Assembly: GCA_018268375.1 (NCBI GenBank)
Contig: JAFDWS010000008.1
Coordinates: 62,001 to 126,000 of the forward strand
Length of the DNA: 64,000 bases
Direction: 5' to 3'
DNA from: Armatimonadota bacterium
GTDB taxonomy: Bacteria > Armatimonadota > Fimbriimonadia > Fimbriimonadales > Fimbriimonadaceae
The position numbers and the translations under genes are program-made. How positions within the stretch are numbered: the first letter of the stretch is position 1; every line of letters begins with the position of its first letter. This document shows, piece by piece, positions 1 through 7,522 of this stretch. The notes under the pieces are model-generated. The model searched no databases, was not told where the DNA came from, and saw only the letters and a list, made by a program, of their open reading frames with translations.

Positions 1-1319
1 GCAAGCTGAAGCCGTGCCACCTTCTCGTCCAGGATCTTGGGCAGGATGTAGACCCCGGGCGCATAGGTGTGGCCGCTTGCCCAGAGCTCCATTTGCGCCA
101 TGACCTGGTTGGCGAACGAGGACGACATCACATACGAAGGATGTCCTGTTGCACAGCCGAGGTTGACGAGACGCCCCTTTGCCAGGAGGAGGATCTTCTT
201 ACCGTCCGGGAACACAACGTGGTCGACCTGGGGCTTGATCTCGTCCCACGTGTACTTCTCCAACGACGCCACGTCGATCTCATTGTCGAAGTGGCCGATG
301 TTGCAGACGATGGCCTGGTCCTTCATCCTGGCCATATGGTCGTGAGTCACCACGTGGTAGTTGCCCGTCGCTGTGACGAAGATGTCCGCCTTGTCGGCCG
401 CATACTCCATGGTCACGACCTTGTAGCCCTCCATCGCGGCCTGGAGCGCGCAGATCGGGTCGATCTCCGTGACCCACACTTGCGCATTGAGAGACCGGAG
501 CGCTTGCGCACATCCTTTGCCGACGTCGCCGTAGCCGCATACCACCGCGATCTTTCCGGCGATCATCACGTCCGTTGCCCGCTTGATGCCGTCCACCAAG
601 CTTTCGCGGCAGCCGTAGAGGTTGTCGAATTTGCTCTTCGTGACGCTATCGTTGACGTTGAAGCAGGGGAAGGGTAAGCGGCCCTCCTTTTGGAGTTGGT
701 AAAGGCGTTTGACACCTGTCGTCGTCTCCTCGCTGACCCCCTTTATGCTGTCGCGAATCTTCGAGTAATGGCTGGCACCGCCCGGGGCGGCCAACCGCTT
801 CTTGATGCTCGCAAAGAGCGAAGTCTCCTCCTCGTTGCCCGGGTTGTCGAGGATCGTAGGGTCTTGTTCCGCCTTGCAGCCAAGGAGCACCAGGAGCGTC
901 GCGTCACCACCATCGTCGAGAATGAGGTTTGGAGTCCCGCCATCCGCCCACTCGAAAATACGGTGCGTGTACTCCCAATAGTCGTCCAAGCTCTCGCCCT
1001 TGTAGGCGAAGACCGGTGTCCCTCCGACGGCAATGGCTGCGGCAGCGTGGTCTTGAGTGCTGAAGATGTTGCAGCTCGCCCACCGGACCTCTGCGCCGAG
1101 CGCCTGTAATGTCTCGATCAACACGGCGGTCTGGATCGTCATGTGCAAAGAACCGGCGATTCGGGCGCCTCGAAGGGGCCTGCTTGCGGCGTACTCTTGC
1201 CGAATGGCCATGAGGCCAGGCATCTCGGTCTCGGCAATTCTGATTTCTTTGAGGCCCCATTCGGCGAGGCTCAGGTCGGCCACAGCGTAATCGTTCTTGG
1301 AAGGTTCGACGGCTTGCAT
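1..1319 (-). CDS. ahcY: Adenosylhomocysteinase (SAH hydrolase), 3' end cut by window edge
   Basis: Reverse-strand translation from the ATG at 1319 gives an uninterrupted S-adenosylhomocysteine hydrolase of at least 439 residues, which runs off the left edge close to its natural C-terminus. Recognisable parts are the early LAEWG block, the NAD-binding stretch [14 protein letters not shown] and the downstream [11 protein letters not shown] and GHFDNEIDV blocks. The enzyme is cytosolic, NAD-dependent and splits SAH into adenosine and homocysteine, which removes product inhibition of methyltransferases. The homocysteine can feed the split methionine synthase at 41-47 kb. The gene stands alone behind a SAH riboswitch (1377-1455), so its own substrate should induce it. 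A purine-rich stretch ending about 5 nt before the ATG is a weak ribosome site. The identification is secure. Confidence 0.96.
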   Translation of the reverse strand, partial: MQAVEPSKNDYAVADLSLAEWGLKEIRIAETEMPGLMAIRQEYAASRPLRGARIAGSLHMTIQTAVLIETLQALGAEVRWASCNIFSTQDHAAAAIAVGGTPVFAYKGESLDDYWEYTHRIFEWADGGTPNLILDDGGDATLLVLLGCKAEQDPTILDNPGNEEETSLFASIKKRLAAPGGASHYSKIRDSIKGVSEETTTGVKRLYQLQKEGRLPFPCFNVNDSVTKSKFDNLYGCRESLVDGIKRATDVMIAGKIAVVCGYGDVGKGCAQALRSLNAQVWVTEIDPICALQAAMEGYKVVTMEYAADKADIFVTATGNYHVVTHDHMARMKDQAIVCNIGHFDNEIDVASLEKYTWDEIKPQVDHVVFPDGKKILLLAKGRLVNLGCATGHPSYVMSSSFANQVMAQMELWASGHTYAPGVYILPKILDEKVARLQL

Positions 1320-1346
1320 GTTCTCTTTGTAACTCCCTGGCCGCGG

Positions 1347-1386
1347 AAACAAAAAGGCACCCGCCACCAGTCTGGTCGCGAGCGCC
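1347..1386 (-). terminator. Intrinsic terminator forming the riboswitch expression platform
   Basis: On the minus strand GGCGCTCGC (1386-1378) can pair over all nine positions, with two G-U pairs, with GCGGGTGCC (1364-1356). ACCA/TGGT continues the stem inside, around a GAC loop, and TTTTTGTTT follows. The 5' arm is the same segment that forms the riboswitch pseudoknot strand, so the two structures exclude each other. Confidence 0.8.
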
Positions 1387-1455
1387 GTTGACTTGGACTG
1401 TGTCCTGGACTGAGCCTGGTTCCGATTCTCTCGGGATCGCAGCGCTCCTCAGTCC
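1377..1455 (-). ncRNA. SAH riboswitch aptamer upstream of ahcY
   Basis: The minus strand reads GGACTGAGGAGCGCTGCGA, then CCAGGCTCAGTCC, then AACGGCGCTCGC. These match the conserved core of the SAH riboswitch: GAGGAGCGCUGC, the returning CAGGCUC strand and the AACGGCGCUC pseudoknot strand. The outer stem is GGACTGAG with CTCAGTCC, and the pseudoknot is GAGCGC with GCGCTC. The family is an ON switch found before SAH-recycling genes. Bound SAH would hold GGCGCTC in the pseudoknot and so block the terminator at 1347-1386. The placement before ahcY confirms the call. Confidence 0.92.
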
Positions 1456-1462
1456 TTTGGAT

Positions 1463-1468
1463 ATTTTA
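1463..1468 (-). promoter_or_regulatory. Probable -10 element of the ahcY riboswitch transcript
   Basis: TAAAAT on the minus strand ends 7 nt before the first base of the riboswitch outer stem (1455). This would place the transcription start at or next to the first base of the aptamer. No clear -35 hexamer is visible. Confidence 0.55.
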
Positions 1469-1579
1469 CACTAGCTCGGCAACCGTCGGATCCCTCCCTG
1501 GACTGGTAGATGATCGTGCCTTCGGGGTCTTGGGAGGTCGAAGTCTGCTCATGGTGTCAGGGGTGTAAGATCGGCGCAC

Positions 1580-1972
1580 ATGTCCGCCTCCCTCGCTGTC
1601 GTCCAATCGCTCTACGCCTCCTTCGCCGCTGGCAACGTGCCGGCGGTCCTGGCTGCCTTCGATCCCCAGATCGAATGGCTCGAGGCAGAAGGGAATCCGC
1701 TCGCAGGCAAGAACCCTTACGCAGGCCCCGAGGCGGTGTTGCACGGCGTCTTCTTGTACTTGGTCGAGCGATTCGACGATTTCGCTGCCACCCCCGTCAG
1801 GCATGTCGACGGCGGCGACACTGTCGTTACCGAAGGCCGCTACACGGGCACTCACAAGGCAACGGGCGCTGCACTCGACGCTCAGTTCGCCCACGTGTGG
1901 CGGTTCGAAGACGGCAAGATCGCTTCGTTCCAACAGTACACGGACACCGCCCAGTGGGCGAAGCTCCTCTAA
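1580..1972 (+). CDS. SnoaL/NTF2-like fold protein
   Basis: A 130-residue protein with the usual layout of the SnoaL-like (NTF2 superfamily) fold. The N-terminal helix is VVQSLYASFAAGNVPAVLA, followed by the DPQIEW strand and a closing HVWRFEDGKIASFQQYTD block. The family length is normally 120-140 residues, so it is complete. Such proteins are small cone-shaped cytosolic domains that may be isomerases, hydrolases or ligand binders, and the substrate cannot be told from sequence. TAAGAT at 1566-1571 sits 8 nt before the ATG, so the leader would be very short. It stands alone, divergent from ahcY. Confidence 0.85.
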   Translation: MSASLAVVQSLYASFAAGNVPAVLAAFDPQIEWLEAEGNPLAGKNPYAGPEAVLHGVFLYLVERFDDFAATPVRHVDGGDTVVTEGRYTGTHKATGAALDAQFAHVWRFEDGKIASFQQYTDTAQWAKLL

Positions 1973-2033
1973 GGCAAGTCCTTGTCCACGCCCAGGTCTT
2001 GGGCTCCACAAGCTGTCGCGTCTATCATGAATG

Positions 2034-2142
2034 GCCGCACCGTGGCCTAAATTGCAGGCTCGATCTGCTGCATGAGGTAAGGCGCTTGGCTAACCGATCG
2101 AGAGGTACGAGAAATGCCGGTTCAAAGCCGGTCGTGTGCGGC
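2034..2142 (+). ncRNA. Candidate structured RNA (multi-branched), unknown family
   Basis: A 109-nt stretch between convergent genes folds on paper into a closed junction. P1 is GCCGCAC (2034-2040) with GTGCGGC (2136-2142). P2 is GCCT/AGGC (2045-2048/2056-2059). P3 is CTCGATC/GATCGAG (2059-2065/2096-2102). The last arm pairs ACGA/TCGT around CCGG-TTCAAAG-CCGG (2107-2135) and abuts P1 as a tRNA T-arm would. It is not a normal tRNA: no anticodon arm fits and no CCA follows, although the tRNA at 38640 encodes CCA. A strong hairpin lies 26 nt downstream. The strand is uncertain, since the stems exist on both. Confidence 0.35.
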
Positions 2143-2167
2143 ACTTTAGTGGCAGTTCACAGAACAA

Positions 2168-2193
2168 GGCGCCCGATGAGAACATCGGGCGCC
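2168..2193 (-). terminator. Strong hairpin terminator between convergent units
   Basis: GGCGCCCGATG and CATCGGGCGCC form an 11-bp stem around a 4-nt loop. On the minus strand it is followed by TTGTTCTG. It lies about 40 nt past the stop of the gene ending at 2235 and may also stop plus-strand transcripts. Confidence 0.75.
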
Positions 2194-2234
2194 ATCTTGT
2201 CCCGCCCAACCGAGGACGGGTCTCCGCGCCATGT

Positions 2235-3506
2235 CTAATTCCCGAACTTCACACCGGGCGCTTCCTGGTCTTCCGACAGGAAGTACGGCTTGGTTTCGGG
2301 AGAGAACAGGTCCGGAAGGCTGTACGTTCGGTGCACCGGCCCTTTCCAGGGCAGAACCGCCGTCGCCTTCGGATCCAGCTTTGTCCAGATTTGGACTTTG
2401 AGCAGCACCTGGTCAGGCACCCTTTCCTTGAACCGAAGCGTATGGGCGATCGTGGGCACACCTTGGAAGTTGGTCGGAACGCACCAACGCACACCGTCTT
2501 GCACGGACACCGAATTCCAGGCAAAGCCAGCAGTGCCGCCAGAGCCGAGCCCGGTGATGCCGATTCCGTTCGTGGCATCGGCCAGTAATCCAGCGTCGCC
2601 AGAGGTCATGACGGTCACGCTCCCGCTGTGGTCCGCCCAAACACCGACGACGTGCGGCTTGCCGTTGAAGCGACTCAAACCTTCCCGCAGCAGCTCTTCA
2701 AACTCGCGGCGCTGCGCCGCAAGGTCATAGCAAGGGAGGCTTTTCGGGATCGACGTGTCCACGAGAGCCTTCGGGACATCATCGTAGCGCCACTCGGAGT
2801 GGAGCCCGAGCGAGTTGCCGCCAACCCCGAGCATCCGAACGGGTCGCTTGGTTCCCGCCTCCGTGTACAGGGCGATCCTTCCAGACCTCTCGTCGGTCGA
2901 GCCCTGCCGCCAGGCCACAACGTACTCATCAAGGATCCTGTCATGGTCGTTCAAGCTCTTCCTTGTGGACACGTTGGTGACGAGCTTGTTCTGGAGCAGG
3001 TCGTCAATGATGGCATCGGGCGCCTGCTTGAACCAGACGGCACGCCCCATCCGCCATACCGGCCCCGCACTTTCGTCGATGACGGTGCAATCGGAAAGGA
3101 ACGTGATCCGGCGGCCCCCGACGAGCGCGAGGGCCCTCGCATTGGCCGGGCTCGCGCCCGGTGCACCCGGATTGAAGGTCACCTTGTAGACATCTCCGTC
3201 GGAAGCGATCTGCATTGCAACGACCTCTTGGCCTTTGCCGTCTTGGGCGAACATGGTTGCTACCCACGTGTTCGACGCATGCAAGGTGTCGAGAATCGCG
3301 CGAAGGTCGGACGCGCTCGAGGTCCGCGGAGTCGCGAGGAACGACGCTGTCAGAATCGCCGCAGCCAGGGGGATGCCGGCGAGACGCCAGTCGAGCCGCT
3401 TCCGCGGCTGTCGAAGTGCCCGCAGGGCTTTCTGAGCCGCAACTGGATCCGAGGTCTCAGCCCGAAGGGCGGCAAACCCCTGTTCAAGTTCATTGTTGTT
3501 TGTCAT
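2235..3506 (-). CDS. Membrane-anchored protein encoded with an ECF sigma factor; putative anti-sigma factor
   Basis: The protein has 423 residues from the ATG at 3506, chosen because it overlaps the sigma-factor stop by 17 nt. Residues 1-38 are a soluble, mildly charged head. Residues 41-58 (LAGIPLAAAILTASFLA) are a single membrane segment. The rest is a predicted outside domain of about 360 residues, with no family I can name. An N-terminal cytosolic head, one membrane helix and a large external sensor domain is the layout of ECF anti-sigma factors. I see no zinc-binding HxxxCxxC motif in the head, so the anti-sigma role rests on gene pairing alone. An 11-bp terminator follows. Confidence 0.7.
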   Translation of the reverse strand: MTNNNELEQGFAALRAETSDPVAAQKALRALRQPRKRLDWRLAGIPLAAAILTASFLATPRTSSASDLRAILDTLHASNTWVATMFAQDGKGQEVVAMQIASDGDVYKVTFNPGAPGASPANARALALVGGRRITFLSDCTVIDESAGPVWRMGRAVWFKQAPDAIIDDLLQNKLVTNVSTRKSLNDHDRILDEYVVAWRQGSTDERSGRIALYTEAGTKRPVRMLGVGGNSLGLHSEWRYDDVPKALVDTSIPKSLPCYDLAAQRREFEELLREGLSRFNGKPHVVGVWADHSGSVTVMTSGDAGLLADATNGIGITGLGSGGTAGFAWNSVSVQDGVRWCVPTNFQGVPTIAHTLRFKERVPDQVLLKVQIWTKLDPKATAVLPWKGPVHRTYSLPDLFSPETKPYFLSEDQEAPGVKFGN

Positions 3507-4029
3507 AGCGAAGGGTTTCCTGTGACGGGCTGTCTGGCTCTTGGAGGCGCTTGCGCCCATGGTGGAGGCGCGACTTGACGGTGCCGACGGGGGTTTCCGT
3601 GACCACCGCGATCTCCTCGATGCTCAGTCCCTGAACGTGGTGCAGGAGCAGAGCCTCGCGGGTCGGGGCAGGCAATGTATGGAGCTTCTGGAGAAGGGCC
3701 TCGGCTTCGTCGATCTGAGCGTAGGCAGGCTCGTGCACGCCGCGCAGCAGTTCGAGCGGAACCAATATTCGGCGCTTCCGTCGCCAGCCGGTGTACTCAC
3801 GAAAGGCGATCCGGTGGAGCCAGGTGCTGAGGGTGGAATCGCCGCGGAACGAGCCGATCTTGCGATGGGCCGTGAGGAGCGTCTGTTGAGTCAAGTCCTC
3901 CGCCGTCTCCCGATGGCGGGTGAGATGGCGAATAAACCTGAAGAGCGGGCCGTGGTACCGCTCGACGAGAAGCTCCAGGGCATAGGGTTCTTGCCGTTTG
4001 AGGGCATTGGCTAGTTCGCGGTCGTCCAT
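3490..4029 (-). CDS. ECF-type RNA polymerase sigma factor
   Basis: The protein has 179 residues, the usual ECF length. Region 2 contains the -10 recognition and core-binding stretch (FRFIRHLTRHRETAEDLTQQTLL, residues about 30-52). Region 4 has the helix-turn-helix LSIEEIAVVTETPVGTVKSRLHHGRKRL near residues 135-163. It redirects RNA polymerase to a dedicated promoter set. The downstream overlapping gene encodes a membrane protein that probably controls it. I see no copy of its promoter signature upstream, so autoregulation cannot be judged. It is divergent from RNase HI with about 120 bp between them. Confidence 0.93.
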   Translation of the reverse strand: MDDRELANALKRQEPYALELLVERYHGPLFRFIRHLTRHRETAEDLTQQTLLTAHRKIGSFRGDSTLSTWLHRIAFREYTGWRRKRRILVPLELLRGVHEPAYAQIDEAEALLQKLHTLPAPTREALLLHHVQGLSIEEIAVVTETPVGTVKSRLHHGRKRLQEPDSPSQETLRYDKQQ

Positions 4030-4128
4030 TCCGGGCCTCAGAGTGCCGTCACAAAGGGAACAGAGGCCCGAGGGGGCCCCGGGGTTGAGTCATGGTCAAA
4101 AAAAGGTAGCAGAAAAGGCCGGATGGGC

Positions 4129-4134
4129 TACAGT
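4129..4134 (+). promoter_or_regulatory. Probable -10 element of rnhA
   Basis: TACAGT lies 13 nt before the ATG at 4148, predicting a leader of only a few nucleotides. No good Shine-Dalgarno sequence lies in between. Confidence 0.45.
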
Positions 4135-4147
4135 CCCCCAAAGTAAA

Positions 4148-4651
4148 ATGTTCGCCTCCATGCCGACCGAGACCCTGAAGGAAGTCACCGTCTATACGGA
4201 CGGGGCATGCCAGGGCAACCCGGGCCGGGGTGGGTTTTGTGCCGTTCTCCAGTTTGGCGACAAGCGGCGCGAGATCGTCAAGGGGTATCGCCTCACCACC
4301 AACAACCGAATGGAGATGAGGGCTGCGATCGCAGGACTCGAAGCGCTACGTTATCCCTGCCGGGTCACGATTTGGACCGACAGCAAGTACCTCGCCGACG
4401 GCATTGAGCAAGGGTGGGCCAAGCGATGGCGCTCGAAGGGATGGGTGGTCAAGAGCGGGGAAAGGGCCGCGAATGTCGACCTGTGGGCGCAGTTGTTGGC
4501 CCTTTGCGAAACGCACGAGGTGCGGTTCCGGTGGCTCAAGGGTCACGCCGGCCATGAGGAGAACGAGTTGTGCGACCGTCTCTCAGTAGAAGCGGCCGCG
4601 GGCGAGCATCTTGAGGTCGACGAGGCTTACGAGGCTCTCGCAAAACAGTAG
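4148..4651 (+). CDS. rnhA: Ribonuclease HI
   Basis: The protein has 167 residues from the ATG at 4148. A second ATG at 4160 is equally possible, while the longer open frame upstream has no family match. All four acidic active-site positions of RNase HI are visible: Asp in YTDGACQGNPG, Glu in NNRMEMRAAI, Asp in IWTDSKYL and Asp in ENELCDRLS, together with the KGHAGHEEN loop. It cleaves the RNA strand of RNA-DNA hybrids using two Mg ions in the cytosol. The family length is about 155 residues, so it is complete. A terminator hairpin overlaps the stop codon. Confidence 0.95.
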   Translation: MFASMPTETLKEVTVYTDGACQGNPGRGGFCAVLQFGDKRREIVKGYRLTTNNRMEMRAAIAGLEALRYPCRVTIWTDSKYLADGIEQGWAKRWRSKGWVVKSGERAANVDLWAQLLALCETHEVRFRWLKGHAGHEENELCDRLSVEAAAGEHLEVDEAYEALAKQ

Positions 4652-4680
4652 CGCCCGCCGCACAGAGGGGGACGGGCGCT
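4650..4680 (+). terminator. Hairpin at the end of rnhA
   Basis: AGCGCCCG (4650-4657) pairs with CGGGCGCT (4673-4680), starting inside the stop codon. Only TTGG follows, so the U-tract is poor. Confidence 0.5.
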
Positions 4681-4807
4681 TGGCCGAGGCTCACGGCCCC
4701 GGATTACCGGGCTTGAGCCCAACTCAAGGTTGGTGCGTTCAAGCCGATTGGTTTCACCTTTTATGACGGCGGTTGCCGCGTGGGCGTTCGGGTGTTCGAT
4801 CAAAAGG

Positions 4808-5584
4808 TCATAGGTGCCGAAGAAACGCTCCTGGATCGGCGAGGAAGGCCCGGGTCACCTGGAAATGCTCGGTCTCTTCCCAGGTCACAGCGCGAATTCC
4901 CGAAGTCGTCAAGTGGAGGATCTCTGCATGGGGGAACGCCATCAGGATCGGAGAATGCGTCGCCATAACGATCTGCGACGAGCGGCGGTAGCTCAGGTCA
5001 TAGAGCAAGTGGAGCATCGCAATTTGTCGACTCGGCGACAGAGCGGACTCGGGCTCGTCGAGCACGTAAAAGCCAACGCCCCCAAATCGGTTCTTCACCA
5101 TCGCGAGAAAAGACTCGCCATGAGACTGCGCGTGCAGTGAAACCCCACCGTATGAGCCGATGAGGGGCGGGCCGCCTTCGGCGTCTTCGTCCAGTTCGTC
5201 GATTCTGGTTGCCACGTTGTACACGCCTTCACCTCGCAAAAAGAAGGCGTCTTGCTCCCGTGTCGCACCTCGCACGATCTGCAAATAATCGGAAAGGACG
5301 GAGTGCGAGCCCCTTGTCTCGAAGAGCAGGTTTTTGGTCCCGCCCTCTGGGTTCAAGCCCGCAGCGATCGCCATCGCCTCGATCAACGTCGATTTACCGG
5401 AACCGTTCTCTCCAACGAGGATCGTCATGTGACGGTCGAGATTCAGTTCTCGAAGGTTGGTGATGGCGGGAATGTTGAATGGATAGTCTTCGAAAGAAGA
5501 AACCTCCGCGCGGCGCAGTTCGAAGCGGCGCACATATCCTTTCTCAGGGGGGCTTCCCACCGGCACAGGGTTTCTTCTTGCCAA
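4808..5584 (-). CDS. AAA-type ATPase with SMC/ABC-like P-loop
   Basis: The protein has 258 residues. Walker A is GENGSGKST (residues about 58-66) and Walker B is FYVLDEPESALSP, followed by a QIVMATHSPILM switch region. This is the compact, single-domain form of the RecF/SMC-like AAA family seen in overcoming-lysogenization-defect and related ATPases. The start is a TTG at 5584, since no ATG or GTG fits upstream. TACACT at 5597-5592 lies 7 nt before it. It stands alone, with no nuclease or partner gene beside it, so the role is open: repair, phage defence and transport support are all possible. Confidence 0.85.
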   Translation of the reverse strand: MARRNPVPVGSPPEKGYVRRFELRRAEVSSFEDYPFNIPAITNLRELNLDRHMTILVGENGSGKSTLIEAMAIAAGLNPEGGTKNLLFETRGSHSVLSDYLQIVRGATREQDAFFLRGEGVYNVATRIDELDEDAEGGPPLIGSYGGVSLHAQSHGESFLAMVKNRFGGVGFYVLDEPESALSPSRQIAMLHLLYDLSYRRSSQIVMATHSPILMAFPHAEILHLTTSGIRAVTWEETEHFQVTRAFLADPGAFLRHL

Positions 5585-5708
5585 TCCTGCCAGTGTAGCC
5601 GTGTCGCTTTTACGCCTTTTTCATATCCGGCGGTCCTCTTCTTACGGACAATTCGGAAAGAGCAACGTCGTGCTTCCCAGATGCCCAGCGCATCCGAGAG
5701 AGTCAGTC

Positions 5709-6056
5709 ATGAACGAAGTCAAAGAGATCCACCATTACGACGAGACGTCGTCCTCGAACAACATGCTCGCCATCGTGCTTGTCTTGTTCTTCGTCGGCGC
5801 GCTGGCGGTCGGACTTGCGTTTTGGCAACCTTGGGCGGCACCGGCGCCTTCATCCACAACGATCATTCGGGACAATCCGTCCCCGAACGTCAATGTGAAT
5901 CCGCCGCCGGTCGTGAACAACCCGGCTCCGATCATCGTGAACCCGCCGAAGACCGAAACCCACGTGCGTGAAGAGCACACCGACACCACCGACCAAGGGT
6001 CGACGGGAGGTGCCGATGGAGGCACTTCGACGACAACGACCACAACTGGCGGATAG
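5709..6056 (+). CDS. Small single-pass membrane protein with Pro/Asn-rich tail
   Basis: The protein has 115 residues from the ATG at 5709, which has a GAGAGAG ribosome site 5 nt upstream. The order is a short charged head, a membrane helix (MLAIVLVLFFVGALAVGLAFW, residues about 18-38), then an outside tail rich in Pro, Asn and Val repeats (NVNPPPVVNNPAP). The tail ends in a Gly/Thr run. No enzyme motif is present. Similar one-helix proteins with low-complexity tails occur elsewhere in the window (16667-16882). A strong terminator follows. The function is unknown. Confidence 0.75.
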   Translation: MNEVKEIHHYDETSSSNNMLAIVLVLFFVGALAVGLAFWQPWAAPAPSSTTIIRDNPSPNVNVNPPPVVNNPAPIIVNPPKTETHVREEHTDTTDQGSTGGADGGTSTTTTTTGG

Positions 6057-6084
6057 GTAAACCAACCCGTATAGCCCGTGATGC

Positions 6085-6112
6085 GCGGCCCCCTCCGATC
6101 GGTGGGGGCCGC
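6085..6112 (+). terminator. Hairpin terminator
   Basis: GCGGCCCCC (6085-6093) pairs with GGGGGCCGC (6104-6112) and is followed by GTTCGTTG. It lies about 30 nt after the stop at 6056. Confidence 0.65.
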
Positions 6113-6221
6113 GTTCGTTGAGAAGTTGCTTAACCCTTTCAGCACGTTGGGCGGGCCCGAATGCTCAGAATCGAGCCAGTCCTAGCAAAAAACACAGTGC
6201 ACGCCCCGAAAAAAGCCGTGG

Positions 6222-6261
6222 TAAGATGCCATCGTCAATCGTCGCTGAAACGATTCAGCAG
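6222..6261 (+). promoter_or_regulatory. -10 element plus LacI-type operator before the secreted lectin-like gene
   Basis: TAAGAT (6222-6227) is a likely -10. The imperfect palindrome TCGCTGAA-ACGA-TTCAGCAG (6242-6261) lies just downstream, where it would block transcription when bound. It matches the three operators around lacI at eight-base half sites with the same 4-bp spacer, differing only at outer bases. Assignment to the LacI regulator at 15476 is an inference. Confidence 0.6.
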
Positions 6262-6299
6262 GATGATGGACGAGACCAAATCTACGGGAGCCCTCGAAG

Positions 6300-7445
6300 A
6301 TGAGACAGACCTTACTCGCACTCGCCGTCACCATGTCTGCGTTGGCGTCGGCGCAGCTTTCGACACTCAACTCAACTCGCCTTGAACTACGCTACTACAA
6401 CGACATGCCGAACAGCGTGTTGACCTTTGGCAACCCTTGGCCTAGCGTGTTCATCGACGATGAGAACGTCTCCGCGCCGTCCGGCTTTGCCAACCGCCAC
6501 GTCTGGACCGTGTCCAACGACGGTGGAAACACGTCCTACCTTTTCCAAGGCACCGATAACTTCACGTTGACCGAAAAGGTCAAGTTGACCGTGAACGGCC
6601 CTCAGAACAAAGAAGCCGGCATCGTTTTTTACAACGACCTCAACGGCGACCACATCTTCCTTGTCAAGACAGGTAACAACGGTGAGGTCGCGGCCTTTGC
6701 CGGCGCGTTCCCGTTCTTCTCCTTCACTCAGCAGTACAACGACCACTATGTGACCGGTTCGACGGTCACCATGAGCGTCACGTACTTTAAGGACACGGAC
6801 AACGTCAACAAGGTCATCTACCGCTACCAAGACCACTTCAGCGGCGCTCTGCCTTGGGCGAACAATGAGCAGGCACTTGGCCCGAACACCCGTATCGGCG
6901 GGTATCTCCAAGTCCAGAACGATCCCAACAACCCGAACAACGGGGGTCGGGGAGACTTCAACGACATCACGGTCAGCCCCGCGAACAAGGTGTTCCCTGA
7001 CAACATCAATTTGCTGCTCGGCAAGGTCACGGACGGCGACAAACGGAGCCTTTACTTCTCGGATGGCGCCCCGCTGCGCGTCTGCAAGTTCATCGTTCCC
7101 AGCCAGTCGTCTTACCCCGTCACGTTCGAGGTGAACGGCGTGAGCAACTACGACACCCTCAGTTCGCTGGCGTTCCATGTGAACAGCCGCATGTCGGTCT
7201 CCGGCCTATTCGGCCAGGTCATTGACCTCTACGACTGGAGCACGGGTCAGTACGCCGATTCGAACACCTCGTCGGTGACAACGGCTTATTCGGCCCACGA
7301 CGCCGTCGCGACGGGCAACGTTGGCCGCTACCTTGGCCCCAACCACGAGTTGCGCGGTCGGGTCCGGATCAAGCAGACCGGCCCGGCGTCCTCCAGCGCA
7401 TGGTGCGCCGAGGTCGACGAAGGCAATTTCACTGTCGCCCCGTAA
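6300..7445 (+). CDS. Secreted protein with a lectin-like (DUF1080/concanavalin-type) beta-sandwich
   Basis: The protein has 381 residues. It begins with a Sec signal peptide (MRQTLLALAVTMSALASAQ). Residues about 60-230 carry alternating beta strands with a buried EAGIVFYNDLNGDHIFLV block and a TVTMSVTYFKD block. These resemble the DUF1080/concanavalin-like lectin fold used for sugar binding or keto-sugar hydrolysis. Residues 240-381 form a second beta domain. No catalytic motif is certain. An operator of the LacI type sits at its promoter and a PF10091 glycosidase gene follows, so a role in capturing the same glucan is likely. A perfect terminator separates it from that next gene. Confidence 0.7.
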   Translation: MRQTLLALAVTMSALASAQLSTLNSTRLELRYYNDMPNSVLTFGNPWPSVFIDDENVSAPSGFANRHVWTVSNDGGNTSYLFQGTDNFTLTEKVKLTVNGPQNKEAGIVFYNDLNGDHIFLVKTGNNGEVAAFAGAFPFFSFTQQYNDHYVTGSTVTMSVTYFKDTDNVNKVIYRYQDHFSGALPWANNEQALGPNTRIGGYLQVQNDPNNPNNGGRGDFNDITVSPANKVFPDNINLLLGKVTDGDKRSLYFSDGAPLRVCKFIVPSQSSYPVTFEVNGVSNYDTLSSLAFHVNSRMSVSGLFGQVIDLYDWSTGQYADSNTSSVTTAYSAHDAVATGNVGRYLGPNHELRGRVRIKQTGPASSSAWCAEVDEGNFTVAP

Positions 7446-7458
7446 GACTGAACACCTT

Positions 7459-7498
7459 GGCCCTGGGGAGACTTGTCTCCCCGGGGTCTTCTTTTTTT
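7459..7498 (+). terminator. Strong intrinsic terminator
   Basis: A 13-bp stem, with G-U pairs, forms between 7459-7471 and 7475-7487 and is followed by TTCTTTTTTT. It ends the 6300-7445 transcript. The next -10 (TATCCT, 7501-7506) begins right after it. Confidence 0.9.
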
Positions 7499-7522
7499 GT
7501 TATCCTGTGAATTGGCACCCCC

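Noticed and set aside
1466..2011. Minus-strand ORF of 181 codons
   Set aside because: It covers the SnoaL-like gene, which has clear family features, and would also swallow the ahcY promoter.
2034..2142. Standard tRNA gene
   Set aside because: The acceptor-like helix and T-like loop are suggestive, but no 5-bp anticodon stem with a 7-nt loop fits and no CCA follows, although the other tRNA in the window encodes CCA.
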